This document shows, piece after piece, positions 8,754-18,493 of a DNA stretch of 60,660 bases. The translations under genes were made by a program, and so were the position numbers. Each line of letters opens with the position of its first letter. The first letter of the stretch is position 1. The DNA lies in NCBI RefSeq assembly GCF_018619335.1, contig NZ_JAHHDX010000024.1, forward strand, positions 1 to 60,660, given 5' to 3'. The notes beneath the pieces are model-generated. The model was not told the origin of the DNA and ran no database searches. It saw only the letters and a list, made by a program, of their open reading frames with translations. The DNA comes from Alteromonas sp. ALT199 (lineage in GTDB: Bacteria; Pseudomonadota; Gammaproteobacteria; Enterobacterales; Alteromonadaceae).

Positions 8754-9344
8754 ATGAACCGTTTCGCTTTAGCACCTGCAGTGCTTGCTCTTACAGTTTT
8801 TACAACGAACGCAAATGCCAATATAGACCAGCTTAAAGGCCTTTTAGGCGATAAAAAAGCTGACTCAACTGTCACTACTAGTAGCCTAACTGAAATGGCG
8901 ACAAGTGCAGCGTCTGGTATCGACTTATCCAGCTTAGTAGGTGCAGTGTCTGACAATCTCAATGTATCTGAAACGCAATCAGAAGGCGGCATTGCGTCTA
9001 TTATGAACTATGTTCAAGGTAATCTTTCTGGTGCCGACTACACACAGCTGGCAAACAGTATCCCCGGTATTGATAGCCTGCTTGAGAACGTGCCTTCACT
9101 TAGCACCGATACGGCAGCAAGTTCTAGCTCGTCACTATCAGGGTTGCTTAATAAAGCGTCTGAATATAGCTCTACACTTAAATCTGTAAATGATTTAAAG
9201 CAACAGTTTGAGGCGCTAGGCCTATCAACTGATATGATTGCCAGCTTTGCTACGCAAATCAGTTCTTATTTAAATGTAAATGCTGATGAAGAAACTCAGG
9301 CGTTGTTTAAATCTGGCCTAGATAATTTGCTTGCGGCTCTGTAA
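8754..9344 (+). CDS. Secreted DUF2780 (VcgC/VcgE-like) protein
   Basis: A 196-residue exported protein. I use the ATG preceded by AAGGAAATTTACT, which gives a clean signal peptide (MNRFALAPAVLALTVFTTNANA). The mature part is rich in Ser, Leu and Gly and consists of short helices, with a middle LSGADYTQLANSIPGIDSLL segment and a C-terminal LSTDMIASFATQISSYL segment that match the DUF2780 pattern. Function in the family is unknown. It has its own terminator, so it is probably monocistronic. Confidence 0.78.
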   Translation: MNRFALAPAVLALTVFTTNANANIDQLKGLLGDKKADSTVTTSSLTEMATSAASGIDLSSLVGAVSDNLNVSETQSEGGIASIMNYVQGNLSGADYTQLANSIPGIDSLLENVPSLSTDTAASSSSSLSGLLNKASEYSSTLKSVNDLKQQFEALGLSTDMIASFATQISSYLNVNADEETQALFKSGLDNLLAAL

Positions 9345-9353
9345 TCTATAAAA

Positions 9354-9398
9354 GCGTGTTGACGTTTGCAGTCTAGCAAAAATCAACACGCCTTTTTC
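9354..9398 (+). terminator. Intrinsic terminator after the DUF2780 gene
   Basis: Inverted arms GCGTGTTGA and TCAACACGC enclose about 20 bases and are followed by CTTTTTCTTTT, giving a typical U-tract. Confidence 0.8.
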
Positions 9399-9473
9399 TT
9401 TTGGACAGCGCTAAATATTTCTAATAGCGACCCTGTTCACCTATTCATATTCAATTACGCAGCCTAATCGCCT

Positions 9474-12400
9474 ATGCAAAATGCAATATCCTGGTTTTCA
9501 GCGAAGCCAACGTGGTTTCGAGTTTCTACCTACTTTGTCCTTTTCTATCTTACTTATGCCCTTCTTTTAGGTGTAGTGACCCCTGCGGTGCTAGAGGCAA
9601 AGTTACCTAACCTAGTAAAAGAAAATACAGGTCGAAATGCCACGGTAAAAGATATTGCAATAAACCCTTTTCTATTGAAGCTAGGCATTACTGATTTTGT
9701 CATCTATCCAGAATCTAAGCCATCAACCACCAGTGACAATGACGAGCTGAGTAACAATAGCAGTGAAAACAACACTACGAATAAAGCGTCAAACAATCGC
9801 TTTTTAAGTGTCGATAATTTTTCCTTAGACATCGGCTTCTGGCAATCGCTGTTTACTCTCACTCCTGCGATTGAGTCGTTAACTATCAATGCGCCATATG
9901 CAAAAGTGGCACGTTTAAATACCGATAACGACACACAAAAATTCAACTTTTCCGATATTCTTTCCCACATTGAGAAGCGTAGTACACAAAAGCAAAAAGA
10001 AGAGGAAGACGCAGCTGAAGGAGAAGTTCCTCGAGTAACACTAGGTCAATTTTCACTAAGCAACAGCCATATTGTTTTAGAAGACAAGGTTACCGATACC
10101 TTGCTTGATTACCCGGAATTGGAAGTTGCACTGCAAGACTTAGATACGCATGCCGTGATTAGTGTTCATGACAATAGCCAAGCAGCGTTTAATCAATATC
10201 AGTTCAACTTGCTTACCGCCGAAAAAGGTAAAATTAACATTAAAGGTGAATTTCAATTATCTCCGCTTAAAGTTACCACCGACATAGCTATAAGCGACGT
10301 TGCTTTGGCACCGCTTTGGTCGCTATCAAAAGATTTGATAGAAGCCAAACTAGTAGACGGCACGGTTAACTTAAGCCTTCAGGCAGAAGCCTTTGAAGGA
10401 GAAGATGCGTTTCAGTTCTTACTAAAACGCGGTGAATTTGCCGTCAATAACTTGGTATTTAATTCAGGCACATCATCAAGCGCGCAAGACAGCGCCAGCA
10501 TCTCGCAAGAGATTATAGCCATCCCTGCATTTGCCATTCACGACATCAACGTCAACGGCGCAAAGCGGCAGGTAAATATTGCTGAAGTTGCGCTAGACGA
10601 TGTCAGGGTGTCGGGCTTATTTGACGAGACTGGCCTCGATTTACAACGCCTATTTACACCTAAAGGCCTAACGTCTTCCAATGCCAAAAAGAGTACCAAC
10701 GCAAACACCGATTTGCCTTTTAAATCGAAAATGGAAGATAACAACGCTGATCAAGCAGGCTCCAAGGAAGTATCTGAAGCTAACAATGATGTTTATGCAG
10801 AAAGCGTTTCGCATGCCCCAACAAGCGAAGAAGCGCAAACAAAAGGACAAGCACAGGAATTAGCCCAAAAGACAACATGGAAGGTTGCGCTGCAGCAGTT
10901 TGTATTCAATAACGGAACTATTGATATGGAAGAGCGCAGCATAAGTAGCGGCACCTATTACAGAATCAGTAATTTTGATATTAAAAGCGGTGAGATCACC
11001 ACTGACTTCTCTAAACCCATTTCTTATACCACAAGCCTGCAATTTTCTGCTGACACTCAGGCTTTTAGCAATACGTCAAAAGGTATACTGACAAGTAGCG
11101 GAAGCCTAGTTATTGCGGAACAAACGGTAAAGGGCAAAGCAGCTATTGAGCAAATAGCACTTAATCAATTTCAGCAATATGTCTCACCCTACGCCAACGT
11201 CACCCTTGAAGAGGGTTTATTCAATCTAAATGTTGAATTTGACGCTGCAGTGGGTGATGAGGGAACTGAGACATTAAACGTTAAAGCGAGTACGAAGGTT
11301 ACTGATTTAAGTGTTCTGGATGATGCCAAAGAACCGCTGTTGCAATGGCAGTCATTAAATGTGGACGATATCAATTTTAACCGCGCCTCGAATCAGCTAA
11401 GCGTAGACAATATTCAGCTACAGTCGCCCTTCGCTCGACTTATTATTGACGAAGCTAAGCAAACTAATGTGAGCAAGCTAGTTGTTGCTTCAAAAGAAGA
11501 CAACAATGAAGAGCAGACCGCTAAGAATGATATCGCTGGCAAACCTGACAGCATGAACTCAACAAATTCGGCAGCATCTGCAAGTAGTGAAAAGGCTTCT
11601 TCAAACGCTGAAGAGCTTGCCATTGCCGTTAACGCCATTTCAATTGAAAACGGTAAAGCCTATTTTGCTGACCACTCATTAACACCAAAATTCGCATCGG
11701 CGATAGAAAGCCTAAACGGGAAAGTAACAGGCATCGACTCGCGTTCAGATACGCCAGCTAATGTGGATATCACTGGAAAAATAGATAACTACGCACCGGT
11801 AAAACTAGCGGGTACTATTCACCCGCTAAAAAATGATCTAGACCTAGATTTAAACTTCTCAGTAAAAGGTGCTGAACTTACTTCAGTTAACCCCTATTCT
11901 GGCACCTACATGGGCTATTACATTGACAAAGGCTTGTTGTCATTAGCTGTGCAATACAAACTTAACGGAAAAGCGCTGGACGGTAAGAATCATGTGGTTA
12001 TCGACCAGCTAACGTTAGGTAAAAAATCTAATTCTGACCAAGCACTAAGTTTGCCGCTTGGGCTAGCTATCGCGCTGCTAGAAGATAGTAACGGCGTTAT
12101 AGATTTAGGTTTAGATGTATCTGGAGACGTAGACAGCCCAGATTTCAGCTTTGGTTCCATAATCCTTAATGCTATTGGCAATATCATTACCAAGGCGGTG
12201 ACCGCGCCGTTTTCGTTGCTGGCAAACCTAGTTGGCAGTGATGACGAGCTCGACAGTGTTGCGTTTACGTTTGGAGAACACAAGCTAAATGCTGAAGCTA
12301 AGGAAAAGCTGAACACCCTAGCTGAGGCCTTAAAAAAACGCCCTGGGCTTAGAGTAAACATCGAAGGTACGGTTGATGCTGTATCAGATGCAAGTACGCT

Positions 12401-12977
12401 GGCTCAACGTCAGTTAAACACCACGCTTTTCGCAAAAAGTGGGCTTGTTGATCCCACTACTACCTCCGGCAATTCGAGTACAAACAAGGGTACTTCTGCC
12501 GGTAGTGAAGTTGAAAGTCTCAGCAACAATGGTAGCTCGCAAGATGAGCCATTAACGGGCAGCCGCATCCCATTGGAAGGTCCATTAGCCGACGCCCTTT
12601 TGTCACACTATGTAGAGATGTTTACGCCCGACCTTGATCAAGAATATAAGAACATGGTGGCACAGTTATACCCTGAGCTAGCAAGTGAAGGTCAAGTTCA
12701 AGACGAAGCTCAAACTAGTAGTGATGTCGTCAATAAAGTGATTAACGAAGAAGACGTGCATAGAGCGCTGACGATTGCTCGTTACAACAAGCTTCGCAAT
12801 AGTATAGACATTCCAGAAAGTGAATTAGTTGTGCTAGCTGATGCGCGCAGTAAAGCAGTAAAAAGTTATTTAGCCAATGAAGGGGAAATTGAAGCAAACC
12901 GTTTATTCTTGCTAAATACCCAGCACGACTTACACACTGAATTTAGCGGTATTGAGTTAACCTTGGAAGCGAACTAA
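9474..12977 (+). CDS. DUF748 (AsmA-like) giant envelope protein
   Basis: A 1167-residue protein anchored by one N-terminal transmembrane helix (about 17-37). The rest faces the periplasm and is built of repeated beta-strand units of the AsmA/DUF748 kind: NAPYAKVARL, SNSHIVLEDK, INIKGEFQLSPL, VDNIQLQSPFARLIID. Two low-complexity, Ser/Asn/Glu-rich linkers (about 400-465 and 660-715) separate the blocks. The C-terminal third carries GTYMGYYIDKGLLSL, LPLGLAIALLEDSNGVIDL and AFTFGEHKLNAEAKEKLNTL, which are diagnostic of DUF748. AsmA-like proteins are thought to bridge inner and outer membranes and carry lipid; for DUF748 this is analogy. It stands alone, with a hairpin after its stop codon. Confidence 0.85.
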   Translation: MQNAISWFSAKPTWFRVSTYFVLFYLTYALLLGVVTPAVLEAKLPNLVKENTGRNATVKDIAINPFLLKLGITDFVIYPESKPSTTSDNDELSNNSSENNTTNKASNNRFLSVDNFSLDIGFWQSLFTLTPAIESLTINAPYAKVARLNTDNDTQKFNFSDILSHIEKRSTQKQKEEEDAAEGEVPRVTLGQFSLSNSHIVLEDKVTDTLLDYPELEVALQDLDTHAVISVHDNSQAAFNQYQFNLLTAEKGKINIKGEFQLSPLKVTTDIAISDVALAPLWSLSKDLIEAKLVDGTVNLSLQAEAFEGEDAFQFLLKRGEFAVNNLVFNSGTSSSAQDSASISQEIIAIPAFAIHDINVNGAKRQVNIAEVALDDVRVSGLFDETGLDLQRLFTPKGLTSSNAKKSTNANTDLPFKSKMEDNNADQAGSKEVSEANNDVYAESVSHAPTSEEAQTKGQAQELAQKTTWKVALQQFVFNNGTIDMEERSISSGTYYRISNFDIKSGEITTDFSKPISYTTSLQFSADTQAFSNTSKGILTSSGSLVIAEQTVKGKAAIEQIALNQFQQYVSPYANVTLEEGLFNLNVEFDAAVGDEGTETLNVKASTKVTDLSVLDDAKEPLLQWQSLNVDDINFNRASNQLSVDNIQLQSPFARLIIDEAKQTNVSKLVVASKEDNNEEQTAKNDIAGKPDSMNSTNSAASASSEKASSNAEELAIAVNAISIENGKAYFADHSLTPKFASAIESLNGKVTGIDSRSDTPANVDITGKIDNYAPVKLAGTIHPLKNDLDLDLNFSVKGAELTSVNPYSGTYMGYYIDKGLLSLAVQYKLNGKALDGKNHVVIDQLTLGKKSNSDQALSLPLGLAIALLEDSNGVIDLGLDVSGDVDSPDFSFGSIILNAIGNIITKAVTAPFSLLANLVGSDDELDSVAFTFGEHKLNAEAKEKLNTLAEALKKRPGLRVNIEGTVDAVSDASTLAQRQLNTTLFAKSGLVDPTTTSGNSSTNKGTSAGSEVESLSNNGSSQDEPLTGSRIPLEGPLADALLSHYVEMFTPDLDQEYKNMVAQLYPELASEGQVQDEAQTSSDVVNKVINEEDVHRALTIARYNKLRNSIDIPESELVVLADARSKAVKSYLANEGEIEANRLFLLNTQHDLHTEFSGIELTLEAN

Positions 12978-12986
12978 AAAACAAAA

Positions 12987-13014
12987 AGGGTAGCCGATTT
13001 AGCTGGGCTACCCT
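12987..13014. terminator. Hairpin between convergent genes
   Basis: A 9-bp stem (AGGGTAGCC / GGCTACCCT) lies just past the DUF748 stop codon. The right flank is only partly T-rich while the left flank is A-rich, so it may serve the opposing glyoxalase gene as well. Confidence 0.65.
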
Positions 13015-13092
13015 CTTCTATTGACATATTTTTGAAATTTTCGGCTAGCTAAACGCTTCGAGCAACACGCAAGAGCCCTTAAGATCTTTCCG

Positions 13093-13641
13093 TTACTTTT
13101 TCAAGTGTGGCGCACATGTTTCAGCAACTTTTGATGCGTCAAAAATCTCAATCCAGTAGCCATCAGGATCTTTGATAAATGCAATGCCCTTCATAGAGCC
13201 ATCATTGAGGCCTTTTTGAAAAGGAACATTTAGGGATTCGAATCTGGCACAGGCTGCTTCAGCATCAGGTACATGAAAACCAATGTGACCAAATCCCTTA
13301 GGTTCGGTATTGCCGTTATGGTAGCTAACGGTTTCTGGCGTATCGCCCCAATTATGGGTTAATTCAAGCATTGCTGGGCGACCAAACGTCTGTTGGGTAC
13401 GCTTCTCAACATCGTTGGAAATTTCAGAAAAATCATCCCCGGCCGCCAAAAAGTACAGGCTAAATTCCATCTCTTCGAAGTCTAAACGCTTAATGAGCGT
13501 CATGCCCATTACTCGTGTGTAAAAATCTAATGAGCGCTTAGGGTCTGCAATACGTAGCATGGTTTGATTAAACACAAAACCTTTTGTCGCGTCATCTTTT
13601 TCTTCATAAAGGCCTTCGGCTTGTTCGAAGTGTCGGCTCAT
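13093..13641 (-). CDS. gloA: Lactoylglutathione lyase (glyoxalase I)
   Basis: A 182-residue glyoxalase I of the longer type. It converts the hemithioacetal of methylglyoxal and glutathione into S-lactoylglutathione in the cytoplasm. Both halves of the vicinal-oxygen-chelate fold are visible: the first contains [28 protein letters not shown] and EFSLYFLA; the second contains [11 protein letters not shown], then [17 protein letters not shown]. The segments [16 protein letters not shown] and WIEIFD carry the expected metal ligands (Glu and His). The length and the [16 protein letters not shown] segment distinguish it from the 135-residue E. coli form. It is a single gene facing the DUF748 gene. 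Confidence 0.92.
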   Translation of the reverse strand: MSRHFEQAEGLYEEKDDATKGFVFNQTMLRIADPKRSLDFYTRVMGMTLIKRLDFEEMEFSLYFLAAGDDFSEISNDVEKRTQQTFGRPAMLELTHNWGDTPETVSYHNGNTEPKGFGHIGFHVPDAEAACARFESLNVPFQKGLNDGSMKGIAFIKDPDGYWIEIFDASKVAETCAPHLKK

Positions 13642-13843
13642 AATAGTCGTCCTTAGCGTAATAGATTGTTAAAGGCAAAGTAGCATCACTTTGCCTAAAA
13701 AGAGTCATAGAATTGAGGGGTGTTTTCTTTTAAACAACCGCATTTGGTCTATTATCCTACGTGCTTTACCTCAGATGCGTTTTATACGTCTGCTATTTTT
13801 AGACATTGCTATTTTTTAAAAGTAGATATTTTTTAGAGAGCTT

Positions 13844-14506
13844 TTATTTTTTAGAGAGCTTTCCCCAAACAGAACCCGCATCATCCTTCTTCACCGGCGA
13901 CACTTTTGCACTGGTGCTTTTAGGTGTTGTTTTCAGCTTCGCTTCTTTCTGCCTGTTATCGCCCTTATTAAGTGAGCTTGGTTTAGTGTCAAAAGTACTT
14001 GCGCTTTTCGGTGCCTTGTCCGATGCTTTTCGCGTAGACTCAGGTCGATACTTTTTCACCATACCTTGCAACAAGTTACGAACCACTTGATCACCCGCTG
14101 GTTTGTAATTACGGTGGTCTGGCTTTCTAAACAATGCAGAAAGTTCACTTTTGCTAATTCTAAAGCCAGCCAGTTGAAGTACTTCAATCATATCTTCGTC
14201 TTTGTAGCTCATTGCTATACGAATTTTGCGAAGTACTTCGTTGTTACTTAATCGCTCTTTAGGCCCGAGATCTTGTGGCGCTTGTCCTTCTTGTCGACCT
14301 CGGTTTTTAATAATCAAACCATCCAAAAAAAGCGCAATGATCTTATCTCGACACGGCAAATACCCTACCTCTTCTTCCCGCTTCATTACCGCATGTAAGT
14401 AGTCTAATTCCATATCGTAATTAACTAACTTAAATATGCTGATAGTGGCGGTATCGTTAATAGCAAGTGCATAGCGTAGGCGACGTAGAACATCGTTATG
14501 AATCAT
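13844..14506 (-). CDS. DUF1456 (YehS-like) protein with basic tail
   Basis: A 220-residue protein. Residues 1-150 contain two copies of the DUF1456 unit: MIHNDVLRRLRYALAINDTA and LSNNEVLRKIRIAMSYKDED, each followed by a LELDYLHAVMKRE-like or ISKSELSALFRKPDH-like helix. E. coli YehS has about 156 residues, so the last 60-70 residues here are an extension. That tail is lysine- and serine-rich, has no predicted fold and ends in WGKLSKK, which suggests nucleic-acid contact (inference). The two units sit in opposite-facing helices of an apparently duplicated domain. Function is unknown. It is divergent from the molybdenum oxidoreductase operon. Confidence 0.82.
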   Translation of the reverse strand: MIHNDVLRRLRYALAINDTATISIFKLVNYDMELDYLHAVMKREEEVGYLPCRDKIIALFLDGLIIKNRGRQEGQAPQDLGPKERLSNNEVLRKIRIAMSYKDEDMIEVLQLAGFRISKSELSALFRKPDHRNYKPAGDQVVRNLLQGMVKKYRPESTRKASDKAPKSASTFDTKPSSLNKGDNRQKEAKLKTTPKSTSAKVSPVKKDDAGSVWGKLSKK

Positions 14507-14558
14507 GAAAATGGGCCTGAAAAGTGAAGTAGCTAATAAATGGTATAGATTAAAAGTA

Positions 14559-14580
14559 AAGAGCCAACCGCTCTTTTTTA
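14559..14580. promoter_or_regulatory. Terminator-like hairpin in a divergent promoter region
   Basis: AAAGAGC-CAACC-GCTCTTT followed by further T residues forms a 7-bp stem with a U-tract. No gene ends here in either direction, because the yehS-like and pao-like genes diverge from this region, so it is better explained as a leader attenuator or a decay element than as an end-of-gene terminator. Which transcript it belongs to cannot be told. Confidence 0.5.
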
Positions 14581-14608
14581 CATTTTACACCACTTAAGCA
14601 TTTGCATC

Positions 14609-14621
14609 TATCGCAGCGATA
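14609..14621. promoter_or_regulatory. Candidate operator upstream of the pao-type operon
   Basis: The perfect palindrome TATCGC-A-GCGATA lies 120 bases upstream of the iron-sulfur subunit gene. It resembles a dimeric regulator site, but no regulator gene is adjacent and the match to any known family is not specific. Confidence 0.35.
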
Positions 14622-14741
14622 AAGACAGAACCATCAATGAGTGGACCAAATCAACATTCCTCGCGTAACCACTTTACAGATCTCGCTACGCTCATTTCAT
14701 TGGAGTACCGAAATTGAGCTCATTGGTAAAAGGATACTTCC

Positions 14742-15257
14742 ATGGCAACGTTAAATCTCAATGGGAAAGACGTCAGTCTTCCTGATGATCCACGAACCAC
14801 ACTGTTAGATTTTCTTCATCAACATTTATCTCTTTTTGGTACAAAGAAAGGCTGCGACCACGGTCAGTGCGGTGCATGTACCGTCATTGCCGATGGCGAG
14901 CGCATAAACGCATGCTTGGTATTTGCTTTTCAATTAGAAGACGCTGAAGTCACAACCATTGAAGGTATAGGTAACGGTGCAGATGAGGCCCTTCATCCCT
15001 TGCAGCAAGCCTTTATCGAGCGTGACGCGTTTCAATGTGGCTACTGTACATCTGGTCAGATATGTTCAGGGATATCTTTACTTCGCGAGCTAAGTAATGA
15101 AGACCCTAGCGCTGTGACTTACAGCCGTTCACGTAATAGTACAGCATCTCTTAAAGAAGACATAAGCGAGCGCATGAGCGGTAATCTTTGTCGATGCGGC
15201 GCTTATCCGAATATTGTGGACGCAATCACAGATGTCATTGCTTTGGAGAAACAATAA
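14742..15257 (+). CDS. paoA: Aldehyde/xanthine oxidoreductase [2Fe-2S] subunit
   Basis: A 171-residue small subunit of a molybdenum hydroxylase. The plant-type [2Fe-2S] domain shows CDHGQCGAC plus a downstream Cys, and the second, helical [2Fe-2S] domain shows CGYCTSGQIC and CRCGAYP. It passes electrons from the molybdenum centre to the FAD subunit. E. coli PaoA (YagT) has a Tat signal that directs the complex to the periplasm. Here the protein starts directly at MATLNLNGKDVSL with an AAAGGAT ribosome-binding site, so the complex is probably cytoplasmic. The stop codon overlaps the next start (TAATG), showing tight coupling. A relatively long insertion (about residues 120-140) separates the last two cysteine motifs. 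Confidence 0.88.
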   Translation: MATLNLNGKDVSLPDDPRTTLLDFLHQHLSLFGTKKGCDHGQCGACTVIADGERINACLVFAFQLEDAEVTTIEGIGNGADEALHPLQQAFIERDAFQCGYCTSGQICSGISLLRELSNEDPSAVTYSRSRNSTASLKEDISERMSGNLCRCGAYPNIVDAITDVIALEKQ

Positions 15258-16282
15258 TGCAGCCATTTAATCTCCATCATTACAACGGCGACACTTCGTT
15301 AGATAATTTCCCCCTTAGCAATACATCACGTTTTTTGGCCGGCGGCACCAACCTTATTGATTTAATGAAACTGCAGGTAGAAACGCCTGAAACATTAGTG
15401 AGTCTAGCGAAATGGGAAAAAGCCAACGCTATAACCGAAGACGACAATCACTATTATATTGGCGCCATGGTGAGCAATTCTGACTTAGCTAAATTTGCTC
15501 ACACGCAGCCTGCCCTATCAATACTTGCACAAGCTTTATTAAGCGGAGCAACAGTTCAATTAAGAAACCGTGCGACGACGGCCGGCAACTTATTACAGCG
15601 TACCCGTTGTTATTACTTCTACGATACAACGAAAGCCTGCAATAAAAGAGAACCTGGTACAGGCTGCAGCGCAATTAACAGTATGAATAGAATTCACGCT
15701 ATTTTTGGCACCAGTGAACATTGTATTGCCACCCATCCTTCCGACATGGCGGTGGCCATGATGGCCCTAAACGCACAAGTGCATACCCAACAACCTAATG
15801 GCAACACTCGTCAAATTGCGCTAAGGGATTTTTACCGTGAGCCTGGCGACACACCACACATAGAAAATCATTTAGAAGATGATGAACTTATCACCCATAT
15901 CAGCATAGAGAAGAAAGCTAATGGCACGCAGTACTACCACAAAGTACGCGACCGTTCCTCGTATGCATTCGCCCTTGTTTCCGTTGCTGCTGGTTTAAAA
16001 ATTGATGACGGACGTGTTAAAGACCTTACACTCGCCTTTGGTGGTGTAGGCACTAAGCCTTGGTACCCGCAAAAGGCTATTCGTGTTCTTGAAGGCGCTG
16101 AGATAACACCTGAAGTTATATCGCAAGCGGCTGAAGCTGAATTATCCAGTGCAAAAACCTACGGCAGTAACGATTTCAAGCCAGAACTATTGCGCAGGAC
16201 GTTAGAAAAAGTGCTTTTAGAGATAGCAGAACATCAGGAAAAGCACCCCGAGCATGAAGGAGCTTTATATGACAACGCATAA
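15257..16282 (+). CDS. paoB: Aldehyde/xanthine oxidoreductase FAD subunit
   Basis: A 341-residue medium subunit. I start at the ATG that overlaps the previous stop codon, because an upstream in-frame start would lie inside the preceding gene. The FAD-binding motif RFLAGGTNLIDLMK is near residues 25-38, followed by GATVQLRNRATTAGNLLQRTRC. The segment RCYYFYDTTKACNKREPG, with later GCSA and HCIATHPSDMAVAM, is the extra cysteine insertion that holds a [4Fe-4S] cluster in PaoB-type subunits; this distinguishes it from ordinary xanthine dehydrogenase. The C-terminal CO-dehydrogenase flavoprotein domain (GGVGTKPW) is complete. It accepts electrons from the [2Fe-2S] subunit. Confidence 0.88.
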   Translation: MQPFNLHHYNGDTSLDNFPLSNTSRFLAGGTNLIDLMKLQVETPETLVSLAKWEKANAITEDDNHYYIGAMVSNSDLAKFAHTQPALSILAQALLSGATVQLRNRATTAGNLLQRTRCYYFYDTTKACNKREPGTGCSAINSMNRIHAIFGTSEHCIATHPSDMAVAMMALNAQVHTQQPNGNTRQIALRDFYREPGDTPHIENHLEDDELITHISIEKKANGTQYYHKVRDRSSYAFALVSVAAGLKIDDGRVKDLTLAFGGVGTKPWYPQKAIRVLEGAEITPEVISQAAEAELSSAKTYGSNDFKPELLRRTLEKVLLEIAEHQEKHPEHEGALYDNA

Positions 16283-18482
16283 CGCTAAAACGGTAGGAAC
16301 CTCAGTTAGCCGGGTTGATGGCGCTGCAAAAGTGACAGGGCAAGCAAGGTATGCTGCAGAGCATATGAGCGAACGCGCTCCTTTAATAGGCTGGGTTGTA
16401 TCAAGTGACACTGCCGTAGGTGAAATCACATCCCTTAATACAGAGCAAGCAGAACAGGCCGATGGCGTACACGCGGTGATCACACATATTAATGCGGGGC
16501 CTCTTAAGCCATTTAGCAAGCCTGCGGATGAAAGTAGGTTTACCCAAAGTCGCGCCGTACTTAACGAGCCTCACATTCGTCATTTTGGTGCGCCCGTGGC
16601 ATTAGTTATTGCTGACACTTTGGAGCAAGCACGCTATGCTGCAAGTCTAGTTAGCTATACCATAAATGGTAAAACACCAGACTTACTCACAGAGTTTGAT
16701 GATGCTACGCAAAAGCCAGAGTCGCTAGATGGTGGGTTTGAAGCAGATGCATCTAGCGGAAACAAACCACAGCAGCGCGATATTCGCGCAAGCATCCACA
16801 CAACCTATACCACGCCAAGCCAAATCTCGGCCGCTATGGAGCCCCACGCCACGGTTGCCGACTTTAAAGATGGAAAGCTTGAGGTCTATTGTAGTGTGCA
16901 AATTATTGCAACGGCTGTAGAAGCGCTCGCTATTACTCTTGAAATGGATGTAGAAGACATTGTAGTGAAAAGCCCCTTTGTAGGTGGTGGCTTTGGCTCT
17001 AAGCTAGGTCTTCATTTCGATGCAACGCTCGCTTGTATTGGTGCTAGGCATTTGGAACGTGCGGTCAAAGTTGTATTAAGTAGACGCCAGGTTTTTTATA
17101 ACACCCCTCACCGAGGTCACAGTACACAACAGATAAACCTTGCCTGTGGTGATGATCATGCCCTGCTGAGCGTACAGCACAAAAGCGCTATGCCAAAGGC
17201 TAAAGGCTATGAATTTGCCGAAGCAACGGGGGCTGGCGCACGGGTTACCTATAAATCACAGTTTATTGAAAGTACGCATAGAGTCAAAGACGTTGACCTG
17301 CCGCTTATCGACTCTACCCGCTCTCCCGGCGACGCCATTGGTTCGTTGGCTTTTGAGTCGGCTATTGATGAACTTGCGCATGAAGCAGGTATCGACCCGC
17401 TGACGTTTCGCATAAAAAACCTGCCTGTCGTACACCCTATGAAAGGCACGCGGTTTACTACTCACAACTTAGGTGAGTGCCTTCGCCAAGGTGCGCAGAA
17501 CTTCAAATGGCAACATAAAGCACAGCCCACACCAGGGAAAAAAATTGGTCATGGGGTAGCCAGCGCTATGCGTATGAATGTGCTTGTTGAAAGCTCAGCG
17601 GAAGTGGAATTAAGTGCAAACGGTGAGGTAACGGTTCGTACTGATATGACAGATATTGGGACAGGAACCTACACCATTCTTACCCAAATTGCCGCAGACA
17701 CCTTAAATACGTCGGTAGACAATGTCACGGTAAAACTTGGTGATAGCCGCTACCCCGCCTCATGCGGTTCAGGCGGCTCATTTGGCGCAGCTAGCTCTGG
17801 CTCGGCGGTTAAAAAGGCGTGTGAAGCTCTTATTGCGAATATTAAAAGCTCACTTCCCCCTACCCTTAGCCAAGCGGAAGTGCACATTTCAGGTGGGCAA
17901 ATAAAGTTGGTGCCTAGCGCAAAAGGTGACATTAATGGTACGACTGACGTGCACTCGCTTGACGACTTTATGTCTCACAGCGACTTCCCATTATCAGCAA
18001 GCGGCAAAGTATCCGCAGACGACACCAGTGACGATGAGCAGTACTCCTGTGGCGCGCATTTTGCGGAAGTTGAGGTAGATGAATACACAGGTGAAGTTAG
18101 GCTACTTCGCCAGTATGGATTGTTTAGCGCGGGTCAAATCTTGAATATAAAAACCGCGGCATCTCAGATAAAAGGAGGGATGGTATGGGGCGCAGGCTAT
18201 GCGCTTACCGAAGGAATCCACCATCACACAGATACGGCAAGCTTCGTAAACCCAGACTTCGGTGAATATCATGTTGCTGTAAATAGAGATATTAGCGAGG
18301 TAAGTTTAGATTTTTTACAAGAGCCAGATTATGCTGCATCACCCGTTGGTGCGAAAGGTATCGGTGAGCTAGGCATTACAGGTGCTGGCGCCGCCATCGC
18401 TAACGCAATTTTTGACGCGTGCAAGGTGCGGGTGCGAGATTTCCCCATCACTATGGATAAAATAATCGCCGGCTATAACTAA
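16269..18482 (+). CDS. paoC: Aldehyde/xanthine oxidoreductase molybdenum-binding subunit
   Basis: A 737-residue large subunit that carries the molybdenum-cytosine dinucleotide cofactor and the active site. I prefer the ATG preceded by GAAGGAGCTTTAT over an in-frame upstream one; it overlaps the FAD subunit by 14 bases. Visible landmarks are VDGAAKVTGQARYAAEHM, SAAMEPHATVADF, the cofactor loops VKSPFVGGGFGSKLG and GSGGSFGAASSGSAVKKA, and the catalytic glutamate Glu700 in KGIGELGITGAGAAIANAI. Substrates are probably aldehydes, oxidised to acids. No PaoD/XdhC-type cofactor-insertion chaperone follows; the operon ends at a hairpin, so maturation must rely on a protein encoded elsewhere. Confidence 0.88.
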   Translation: MTTHNAKTVGTSVSRVDGAAKVTGQARYAAEHMSERAPLIGWVVSSDTAVGEITSLNTEQAEQADGVHAVITHINAGPLKPFSKPADESRFTQSRAVLNEPHIRHFGAPVALVIADTLEQARYAASLVSYTINGKTPDLLTEFDDATQKPESLDGGFEADASSGNKPQQRDIRASIHTTYTTPSQISAAMEPHATVADFKDGKLEVYCSVQIIATAVEALAITLEMDVEDIVVKSPFVGGGFGSKLGLHFDATLACIGARHLERAVKVVLSRRQVFYNTPHRGHSTQQINLACGDDHALLSVQHKSAMPKAKGYEFAEATGAGARVTYKSQFIESTHRVKDVDLPLIDSTRSPGDAIGSLAFESAIDELAHEAGIDPLTFRIKNLPVVHPMKGTRFTTHNLGECLRQGAQNFKWQHKAQPTPGKKIGHGVASAMRMNVLVESSAEVELSANGEVTVRTDMTDIGTGTYTILTQIAADTLNTSVDNVTVKLGDSRYPASCGSGGSFGAASSGSAVKKACEALIANIKSSLPPTLSQAEVHISGGQIKLVPSAKGDINGTTDVHSLDDFMSHSDFPLSASGKVSADDTSDDEQYSCGAHFAEVEVDEYTGEVRLLRQYGLFSAGQILNIKTAASQIKGGMVWGAGYALTEGIHHHTDTASFVNPDFGEYHVAVNRDISEVSLDFLQEPDYAASPVGAKGIGELGITGAGAAIANAIFDACKVRVRDFPITMDKIIAGYN

Positions 18483-18493
18483 ACGAAAAAGAG

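Noticed and set aside
11990..12361. 123-codon frame antisense to the DUF748 gene
   Set aside because: It is serine-rich by base composition and falls in a conserved part of DUF748. There is no ribosome-binding site.
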